A stretch of DNA of 64,000 bases from Scolanthus callimorphus (lineage: Eukaryota > Cnidaria > Anthozoa > Actiniaria > Edwardsiidae), in NCBI GenBank assembly GCA_033964015.1, contig CM066922.1:26840961-26904960 (forward strand), given 5' to 3'. Positions within the stretch are counted from its first letter, which is position 1. Each line of letters begins with the position of its first letter. Made by a program: the position numbers and the translations under genes. The notes under the pieces were generated by a model. It was not told the origin of the DNA, did not search any database, and saw nothing but the letters and a program-made list of their open reading frames with translations. Positions 56,048 through 64,000 of this stretch are shown one piece after another.

Positions 56048-57130
56048 ATACAATCAACTTCACAACAAATGTATGTATGTGTTTATATAAAATGTATGAG
56101 TTTATATAATGCTTAATTCCGGACAGGCTCGAAGCGCTTTTCAAATTGCGAGATGTCTGATCTCTAAGATGCGGAGTGCACTTTTGCAGTGCAGTTTAGA
56201 ATCATCGGTGGGGTTACACTATCATATTGTAGTGTGCTACTGTCACTGAGCAAGCCAAGCGGTTCTTAAACGTCCCTCATAATCAGCTTTGGTATAGTGT
56301 AGAGAGACGGGATCCATACGAAAGACGTAAAACGGGAGAATAAATAACTATCTGCGGTACGCAGTTTAGCAGATATTTGCTTTCTGCAGGCTCACGTTTT
56401 AGAAATTCAATGTATTTCCATGCTTTGTCGTTTATTTCATTGCATAATTAGCATAATCTTATTAGTATAAAAACTGAATTGTACAATTATTCAGTTCTTC
56501 GGTCCTCAACGACGCGCTTTAAGAAGATTTTCTAGTTTTTCGGCGTTATGGTTCTTAACCTGCTCAGGACCATAACCAGTATTCTCCAAGTAATTTGTGC
56601 CTTGGTTTATTTCTTGTGTAAGTGCAGAAATGACAAATCATTTCAACCCACGATGAGCACAAGGTTCGGAAACAGCAGAGAAAAATTCCGACTGTGAATC
56701 GAACCCCGTGCACAGAGGTGAGTGCAAACAGTATAAGTATGAAAACATGAGTAGAAAAGTCGCGCAAGAAGAGGGTACAAGAGTACAAGGTATGGACCTT
56801 GTACCGGGCACTCGGCTAGGACACTTTGACTTTGTGTGTCGATGTGTGCAAGCGCTTTCCGCTAGCCCATATGTTAGCACTGAGCGATTAGTGAGTCCTA
56901 GTGCTCGGGTACTAAGTACGAACAAAATCTTAACACAACTTGTTGACAAAATGGACCAAGGCGCGAGCCCATGTAACGCCTTTATTACCTACGCCGCTTA
57001 CTGGAGATTTATATCCCGTGAAACGGTCGGCTGCTAGGCGGCGTTACTTTTCTGTTGTGACTTTGATTTGAATCATGTTTAATGCTTATTGTTTGTTTGC
57101 GCTTTTTGCGCGTTCGCTCGCTTCTTTAAC
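56048..57130. other. Intron of the TIAM-like gene; no further exon supported
   Basis: Overlapping ORFs on both strands (56564-57037) lack splice support. A tRNA B-box-like word (ggttcgattc, minus, near 56700) has no matching A box. Confidence 0.5.
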
Positions 57131-57298
57131 CTTGTAACGCAGCGTTAAGATCCTCGATAGGGTTATCCACTTCCTTGGCGTCCACATCATTGACTGCTAG
57201 AATCTCATCACCAGCGAAAACACCCTGCACATGCGCAAGACGCCCTTCCTCCACGTTACTGATGTACAACGAGCCGTCTCTGCTTTCAACAGTGATCC
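57131..57298 (-). CDS. TIAM/still-life-like gene: PDZ exon
   Basis: Minus exon between acceptor gatgtattccag and donor TTACAAG|GTTAAAG, 168 bp, phase 1 to phase 1. It encodes GITVESRDGSLYISNVEEGR, then VFAGDEILAVNDVDAKEV and PIEDLNAALQ. GDEILAVN is the hallmark of PDZ strand D and the following turn; the carboxylate-binding loop straddles the junction with the exon upstream. PDZ domains bind C-terminal tails of membrane proteins. The preceding exon (59398-59651) encodes a Raf-like Ras-binding domain and joins in phase, so the gene is RBD-PDZ. Confidence 0.8.
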
Positions 57299-57490
57299 CT
57301 GGAATACATCAAGCATACGACGACGAATATTAGGAAAGCCTTACAGTCCCTTCTTTGGCGAACGTCCGTGAAAACGAACGCGTGAAAAAACGAGCGCCTA
57401 TGGCTTGAAGTACCGAAGGTACGAGCGAGAGCCGGAGGCGCGAGAACCCTAAGGGATAGCAGCTTGGATGTGGCAAAAACATTTGTTTAA

Positions 57491-57716
57491 AGAGCCTGTG
57501 TCAGCTGCCATTTTGACAGCATAGCAACATACCAAGTCGGAGAAAGCATCCATTTCCATCGGCTGATTTAGAGAATATAGAACAGTTTTCTCAATTGAAT
57601 TTGGTGAATCAACTATGAAACTTTGTTTTTAGATGTTTATTTAGATATTTCTACACGTAATTTGTCTTCTAATATCAAACAAATACAATAACAAAGGAGT
57701 GGCTGACACAGGCTCT
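57491..57716. mobile_element. TTAA MITE, AGAGCCTGTGTCAGC ends
   Basis: TTAA at 57487-57490 and 57717-57720. Just left of it (57350-57371) is ccttctttggcgaacgtccg, also present at 926-948 inside the first foldback. Confidence 0.75.
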
Positions 57717-57839
57717 TTAACCCTAAAATTGCATTTTTAGCTGTTGTGGCTTTTATACTGTTCTCTAGACAAACTGTAGGGCTTGAGAACAATTTTGCTA
57801 CAATTTCAAAAGAAAATTGTTCAACATTTGCATCCCCCT

Positions 57840-57945
57840 AAGAGATAGCATTTGATGTTTTGAAATCCTGATACACCCTAAGGGGGTTAGGACGAGCACC
57901 GCCGTCTGTGTTTATGGGGAGTCCACTCCCCGGGAGTTATAGTGT
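57840..57945. mobile_element. End of a GTGCTCGTCG-family MITE
   Basis: ccctaagagatagca, gacgagcaccgccgtctg and ggggagtccactccccggg match the ends of 44968-45343. 57946-58716 holds nothing else recognised. Confidence 0.5.
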
Positions 57946-58716
57946 CATTAGTGAAAACCAACTCTTACACCTTCGTACGTCGTTTGTACATACCAAAGTC
58001 CAGTCCTCCCGTCTCTAAGGATTTCGTGAGCTCGACAGTAAAAACGCATCGCTCACATAGCTTGAGATGGGTGTAGTTCTACGAAATACAATAGTATTGA
58101 CGGCGCAATTAAAATGATTGAATACAAGCATCTTGGTACCGCGTTATCTGTGGGGGATCAAAACGATTGGGACCAAGTAGAAGTACAATTCACAGACAGG
58201 GAAATGGTAAAAAAACTCTTGTTATTTCGCTTTTAGGTGACGTCTTTTTTCAGGCTTCTATACTCTGCTTTCAGAAATTGCACCGTCACAACGGGCTGTC
58301 GAAGCTCGCGGTTCGTCATGGGAGAACGAAATTCTTCTTAAAAACGCGCTTCCTACAGAGCAGTCTAGAAATTAACGTAGTGCAATAGGCTCTGTGGAGC
58401 TAAACAGTCATGTGCATGCTATTTCGCTACAAGCCTAAAGCCCACCGTTTTAAACTTCGTCGAACTTAAAATTATGTCGCGCTAATGGACTGGGTTTATT
58501 AGCCAGTAAAGCAGGACTTTTTTTTAAAGGACTTTGAGAAAGTCTACGGTCCCCCGTCCACCGGCCGTCAGGTGGTAGGGTGTTGCTACGATTGTTGCTT
58601 CTTTTTTTTACCTGATCTTCCATGAGGCCGTCTTCCTTGGGCGTATAATAATTTGAACGAGGAGAGGAGATTTGTGCTCAGGAATTTAGAAGTGATTTTA
58701 CCCTCACCGCATTCTG

Positions 58717-58925
58717 CAGGGGTGGAAATTAACATATTTTTAGCTGGCGACTGGCTGCAAAAAATCTGGTCGCCTGAGTTTAACTTGTGGTCGCCAGGTG
58801 TTCTCCATGCTTGAAACAGTAGCAAAACGTTGGTCGCCAGCGGCCGACTAAAGTTCAAATTTTTAGTCGCCTGGCCCAGATTATTGCTCGCCCAGGCGAT
58901 CAGGTGGTCGCAATTTCCTGCCCTG
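58717..58925. mobile_element. MITE with CAGGG ends and 5-bp TTCTG duplication
   Basis: CAGGGGTGGAAATTAAC at the left against the reverse complement of CAGGGCAGGAAATTGCG. TTCTG is repeated at 58712-58716 and 58926-58930. The interior has repeated TGGTCGCC words. It lies in the intron between the RBD and PDZ exons. Confidence 0.75.
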
Positions 58926-59266
58926 TTCTGTCGATCAAAATTGGTGCCCGCATGGTATAAAGACCACACAGAGAGTCGAAGATGAGGGATAAGGTCCACA
59001 TAACCTATAAACTGCCAACAACGTTTTCTTTGATGAAATGTCCCAGACGCGAATCCAGCCGTTTTAGAAATGGAGAGCGCGAGTACTCAGAAGCGTACAC
59101 ATCATTTATGCTTTCACTAAAGCGACTGTCTTTCAGTCATGAGTTACAACTACCAACAAGTGCAAGTAAGGCGCGTTTTGGCGATAATCTGGGGTGGGCT
59201 GCATATAATCGGACCCCATACGTAGAGGTGCGCGAAATTGCACAATTTTCCGTCAGTAGTCAAGTT

Positions 59267-59361
59267 AGTCTCCCTCGCATCCGGGTTTTGTGTCGGTCAC
59301 GCAATGCTTCCCTCCCTACACGTTGCGTGACCAACACAAAGCCTGGATGCGAGGGAGACTA
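59267..59361. mobile_element. 95-bp hairpin MITE, AGTCTCCCTCGCATCC ends
   Basis: Almost the whole element is one stem: agtctccctcgcatccgg..tttgtgt pairs with its near-complement, with a short loop near 59313. Confidence 0.8.
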
Positions 59362-59397
59362 GTCAGTAGTATACGCTTAGTGTCACGCAAGACCTAC

Positions 59398-59651
59398 CTA
59401 TCACTCCATTATTCTCCTCTAATCCCAGTCTAAGGAAGTACGCTTTGGGTTCCAGCTGGCGTTTCTGACACGTATTCTCGACCGCGTCCTTCACAGTCAT
59501 CTCGTTGGCGAGCGAGATGACGGTGGCCTGGTTACTAGGTAGGGTAATCCTAAGGTAGTTGCCAAGGCTCTTCCAGTCTGAATGACTTGAGCTAAGTGAG
59601 CGCCCCTCGCTCTCTTCTTCTGCGCTGTCGGTGATACTCTCCAGGTTCGAC
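59398..59651 (-). CDS. TIAM/still-life-like gene: Ras-binding-domain exon
   Basis: Minus exon, acceptor tacatcacatcag before 59651 and donor GTGATAG|GTAGGT after 59398, 254 bp, entry phase 2, exit phase 1. It opens with an acidic, serine-rich linker (SITDSAEEESEGRSLSSSHS), then LRITLPSNQATVISLANE, MTVKDAVENTCQKRQLEPKA and YFLRLGLEENN. The LP..Q.TV pattern with a later KR.L.P and a final F.LRL is that of Raf-type Ras-binding domains. RBD followed at once by PDZ points to TIAM/still-life Rac GEFs. RGS12/14 also have Raf-like RBDs but not in this order. More exons are expected to the right and are not seen. Confidence 0.7.
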
Positions 59652-61250
59652 CTGATGTGATGTAAATGAGAAGGAGTGGGAGAAAATAAAGGTCATGACG
59701 TTAAACGTTGCTGTCATTATATTATATTTAAACCTTTATCTCTGAAGTTCCCATTTGTCATGCTTTCAACCCTTTTACACTCGTTTCCATCACACGTGCA
59801 CCCTGCGCTTTTCGTTTCCGAGTTGCAACTGGTGTTTGGTGGACGTCAACCAAGACTTGCTACCTAGCCACGGGCTACCAAAATATAGGTAGATCCCTTA
59901 TAATATGGGTAGATCCTTCATATCTGGTACACTACACTGTAAAATCAAAAGAGCCAATATGGCCCCAAAAACCGAAATGGCCCCAAAAATAAAAAATCCA
60001 TTTTAATTCCACAAGGGCTATTTTGGGATGTCAGGTTCCCAAAACAGCTATTAAGGGGCCGTTTTGGCCCTTGCATTTTCTGAAATGGCACCATGAAAAA
60101 CCAAAACGGTGCACGTATATTCAAATTAGCCCTCGGGCCGGGGTCAGTTTGGACATAGATCGAAAATCAAAACGGTCACAAAGAAAAGTGACCCCTAAGT
60201 AACCAGAAAGGAGTTCAAGTGATACTGATGTCAAATTCTCATTGAAGTTCCCAACTATAAGACTACACCTTGCATGGGTTCCCTAATACTTAGCATAGTT
60301 ATGTTTAGCAGAGCGCGTGACTTTGCCCCCATTTGCTTATTTAAGTCAAACATAAACAAGAGAAAGTTTTGGCGGTGACAACTATCAAATCACAAATAGA
60401 ATAATGTTTTCATGTGTAGTCTAGTGCGCCGATAGGGCCACATTAGTTACGAACCGAGTTAATGAGCTGATTAAGTGCGCGTCTGCGCACTACGTCCAAG
60501 CACCAATTTAATTGATTCAAGAGACAAATTAGTATTCAACTTTAGAAGACGGACTAAAACGGAGCATAGCAACAAGAGTGAGAGCATTTGTTTTTTCCTT
60601 TATATTTCCCTGCACCAGAAATAATGGCGCCTTATAGTCAATCAGACATTATGAAAAAAGATGACAATATCCCATGCAGTGGACAGTTTAAAGATCGAGA
60701 ATTCGTAGGATGAATAATTTTGCTCAAAGCGTTGCTATGCAAATCAGTGTTATCTGGAAAAACTTCAAAGCGCGTGCAAACTTTTTCCGCAATTTATTAC
60801 TTACTCGGCATTTTCCCAACGAAATGAAACCTCACACAATTTTTATCAATGTTTCCTTGAGATATTGTGCTAAAAGGAATTTTAATCCGGTACGGTTTTA
60901 ACATATTATTTCACAAGGTTTGATACCCACTTCATCTCAAAAGTTCCACATGAATAGACTTGTTGTCATATTGTTGCTCCATAATATTGCTTGATAAATT
61001 TGAAACATTAATTTGTTTGCCTCTTAAATTCATTTCACTAGCTGGAAATTTAATCAGAAAGTAACCTGGTTATTTGTGCTCGCGATTTGGGGTTTCTTTT
61101 CTAATGTATAGACTGCAAATGCCCTCTCATTCAAGAATGCTACACACGATACACAGTGACGCGCGCCCGGATTCAATTGAAAATCAAACGCAACACTCAA
61201 AATTCGCGTTCTAAATAAATAAATTCAACACCATAATAATAAGTTATTTG
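59652..61250. other. No supported gene
   Basis: Near 59936 cactgtaaaatcaaaagagc resembles a CACTA-type tip, followed by repeated ATGGCCCCAAAA and AAAACGG words, but no partner end was found. An ORF at 60710-60901 has no support. Confidence 0.4.
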
Positions 61251-61259
61251 TGCTTGCGA

Positions 61260-62130
61260 TTTTGGGTTTCTTTTTTTGTAATATATAGACTTCAAAGTCA
61301 CTGTAGAGAATCATATACGCGAGCCTTGATCCAATTGAACATATAAACAATTGAACTTCGCGCTCAAATAAGTAACTACAGAATATGGACAAATTGTTAA
61401 GATCAAAGAATTATTTCATTTGTTTACCACAGTAATTGGCCTGATACTAAACATTGACGCAGTCAACGGTATCATATGGGAACAGCTGCTAGCGGCGAAA
61501 ATTCAGCACTCGAAGAAACTTTTTCCTTTTAGTAAGTTTGCAGTTAAGAAAATATCCGATATCCGATCTTTATTCTGTAAATTAAAATATGGTTTCAAAA
61601 CTGTCGTATCTAGGAAAACACCGACGTTCCTCTTGAGAGGCGGGGCCCCTTTGGAGTTGAAATGGCTCACCAACTCAATAAAGTCTCCCATCTCTTGCGT
61701 GGCTTGTTTGGCCTGTTCCGCTGTGACTGGGGATAAGGCTGGAAGCGGTGTTTTACAAGAGTCCTCTGGTTACAGGGGCGTAGCCAGGGGGTTGGGCTTG
61801 GGCCCCCATTTCTCGGAAATTTTCCCATACATTTACCCTATTTGCTGGAGAAAATTTGAGCATTTTTGTCCCATGTTTTCACTCTCGCCCCCCCCCCCCC
61901 CCACCCCCTTCAGAAATTCCTGGCTACGCCGTTGGGTTAGGGCTCAAAAGTCAATAGAAACGTGCTCACCCGTCGAAAAGTGTGCGTATCTGTGAGCTTT
62001 CATGGATATGCCACACAAGAAAGCCTTACATCGAGAAAGAATATAGTTGGTAGATGGCGCTATCTGAGGAATTTGCATTTAAAACACTGTTACCTAACGT
62101 GCGCCACTCAGCAATCAGAAGTTACCTGGC
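61260..62130 (+). repeat. Module A, copy 1 of 3
   Basis: About 870 bp that recurs in reverse at 62765-63437 (copy 2) and at 63438-64000 and beyond the window (copy 3). Shared landmarks are gtctcccatctcttgc, aagcggtgttttacaa and gatggcgctatctgagga. Copies 1 and 3 carry a MITE that copy 2 lacks. Confidence 0.8.
61773..61934. mobile_element. MITE, CAGGGGCGTAGCCAGG ends, 5-bp GGTTA duplication
   Basis: GGTTA at 61768-61772 and 61935-61939. A C run lies at 61889-61905. The same element sits in copy 3 (63609-63769, TAACC duplicated). Confidence 0.8.
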
Positions 62131-62764
62131 ATCAGATCAATCCTGTATATTTGCTCGAGCTATACACTTGATCAGACAAAGCTCCTACGGCTGATGTGCA
62201 GCTCATCTGCCGGGACAGGAAAGTTCAGGGCGATTCAACAAAGTGCACTAATCCTCAGGCGCGTGAGTTTGAAGGTTCAATACGGAGTTTGTTTTTATGT
62301 CCACTTTTTTTGTCGTCATCCGACACTTCGCTTAGCCAATTTTGAAATTAGCGTGTTGTAGATTGATACGCTGTGTCTAGGTCATGTTTATCCAAAGCTC
62401 ACCGAGACCCAGCGTATAAATCATCTCTTTTATTTTCACTAGCCAGTCTGTTTTATTATTTAGTTCTAGGCAGTCGAGAAACACGTGATCGATATGTAAG
62501 CCACTTCTGGGCTCTTTGAGTTTGCCTTAGGAAATTAAACGCCCTGTATTTGGCATCGACTGATAGAGGGTATCTTCCGAGCTCGGCCCTACGTGCATTT
62601 TTTGTTGCTTTCTTGCTTACTCCAAGTGCTAGTTTACAGAATTTTGTACCATTTTTAGGGAAAATTGGCCTTTTTTCGTCTTATACCCTAAAAGATACCT
62701 GAAACCCGAATTTTAACCCCTAAAAGATACGACGAGCACCCCGCCCGACGACATATGGGAGTCC
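62131..62764. other. Spacer between inverted modules; MITE fragment
   Basis: 62640-62768 is the end of a GTGCTCGTCG-family MITE (taaaagatacgacgagcacc, then gggagtccccc). The rest is unrecognised. Confidence 0.5.
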
Positions 62765-63437
62765 CCCGTATGATGCCAGGTAACTTGAATGCTGAGTGGC
62801 ACACGTTTAAGATTCTTTCTCTATGTAAAGCTTTCTCGTGTGGTATATCCATGAAAGCTCACAGATACGCACACATTTCGACGAGTGAGCACGTTTTTAT
62901 TGACTTTGAGCCCCTTTGAGCCCTAACCAAGGACTCTTGAAATACACCGCTTCCAGCCTTATCCCAGTCACAGGCGGAACAGGCCAAACTATAGCAATGC
63001 AAGAGATGGGAGACTTTATTGAGTTGGTGAGCCAACTCAACTCCAAGGGGGCTCCGCCTCTCAAGAGGAACGTCGGTGCTTTCCTAGATACGACAGTTTT
63101 GAATCCATATTTCTAATTTACAGAAATATCGGATTTCGGATATTTTCTTAACTGCAAACTTACTGAAACGAAAACGTTTCTTCGAGTGATGAATTGTCGC
63201 CGCTAGCAGCTGTTCCCATATGATACCGTTGACTGCGTCAATGTTTAGTTTACCAGGCCAATTACTGTGGTAAACAAATGAAATAATGCTCTGATCTTAA
63301 CAATTTGTCTATATTTGTAGTTATTTACTTGAGCGCGAAATTTGAGGTTTTAGGTTCAATTGTTTACATGTTCAATTGAATCAAGGCTCGCGTATAGGAT
63401 TCTCTACAGTGACTTTGAAGTCTATATATTACAAAGT
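62765..63437 (-). repeat. Module A, copy 2 (empty site)
   Basis: Reverse orientation, more diverged than copy 3. It has a single TAACC at 62924-62928 where the other copies carry the CAGGGGCGTAGCC MITE. Confidence 0.8.
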
Positions 63438-64000
63438 GGCGCACGTTAGGTAACAGTGTTTTAAATGCAAATTCCTCAGATAGCGCCATCTACCAACTAT
63501 ATTCTTTCTCGATGTAAGGCTTTCTTGTGTGGCATATCCATGAAAGCTCACAGATACGCACACTTTTCGACGGGTGAGCACGTTTCTATTGACTTTTGAG
63601 CCCTAACCCAACGGCGTAGCCAGGAATTTCTGAAGGGGGTGGGGGGGGGGGGGGCCGAGAGTGAAAACATGGGACGAAAATGCTCAAATTTTCTCCAGCA
63701 AATAGGGTAAATGTATGGGAAAATTTCCGAGAAATGGGGCCCAAGCCCAACCCCCTGGCTACGCCCCTGTAACCAGAGGACTCTTGTAAAACACCGCTTC
63801 CAGCCTTATCCCCAGTCACAGCGGAACAGGCCAAACAAGCCACGCAAGAGATGGGAGACTTTATTGAGTTGGTGAGCCATTTCAACTCCAAAGGGGCCCC
63901 GCCTCTCAAGAGGAACGTCGGTGTTTTCCTAGATACGACAGTTTTGAAACCATATTTTAATTTACAGAATAAAGATCGGATATCGGATATTTTCTTAACT
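63438..64000 (-). repeat. Module A, copy 3 (runs off the window)
   Basis: Starts abruptly with tggcgcacgttaggtaacag right after copy 2, so copies 2 and 3 form a tandem in minus orientation. Nearly identical to copy 1, including the MITE at 63609-63769. Confidence 0.8.

Noticed and set aside
56690..56715. tRNA or tRNA-derived SINE on minus (ggttcgattc B box)
   Set aside because: No A box at the right distance and no cloverleaf can be drawn.
61420..61995. 191-residue ORF
   Set aside because: It runs through a MITE and poly-C tract and is mirrored by an antisense ORF in the inverted copy; the MITE-free copy breaks the frame.

Overview
The window looks like animal nuclear DNA, most likely from an anthozoan cnidarian such as a stony coral. 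It is AT-rich and dominated by transposons, with short intron-split exons, GT/AG splice sites and poly-G/C tracts at element ends. The organism call is inference from the transposon repertoire. I see no bacterial gene structure, no CRISPR array and no rRNA or tRNA gene.

Host genes are sparse. The best is a minus-strand gene at 55.6-59.7 kb. Three exons with matching phases encode a Raf-like Ras-binding domain followed by a PDZ domain, the order found in TIAM/still-life Rac exchange factors. Other exon-level calls are a furin-like cysteine-rich exon (56-193, -), a last exon (5269-5405, -), two signal-peptide first exons (41486-41630, - and 47685-47763, +), and the last two exons of a small plus-strand gene (46987-47266). 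A decayed AT-rich coding tract of unknown origin runs through 49.1-54.2 kb.

The rest is mobile DNA. 0.3-3.1 kb: foldback elements, one with an 11-bp target duplication. 7-38 kb: a family called H here, with a small stem-loop near the 5' end, a GC-rich stem-loop near the 3' end, and tandem 116-128-bp units carrying CRE-like and E-box-like palindromes. H copies sit inside other H copies. An outer H copy (about 28478-37829) contains two inner ones (29995-35923 and 36053-37514), and the gaps close to the exact host sequence. Another H copy was hit by an element of family L (16340-24861), itself interrupted by 6 kb of other sequence and by a 1955-bp near-palindrome inserted at TTAA. 37.8-40 kb: a CACTA-like element carrying a spliced gene end. 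40.4-52.5 kb: TTAA-flanked foldbacks and short MITEs. 53.7 kb: a 327-bp truncated non-LTR retrotransposon with a perfect 10-bp duplication. 61.3-64 kb: large inverted and tandem copies of one module, one of which is an empty site for a MITE present in the other two.

Coordinates of repeat families are read by eye from matching ends; most are good to a few bases. Family names H and L are local labels, and superfamily assignments rest on ends and target duplications only.
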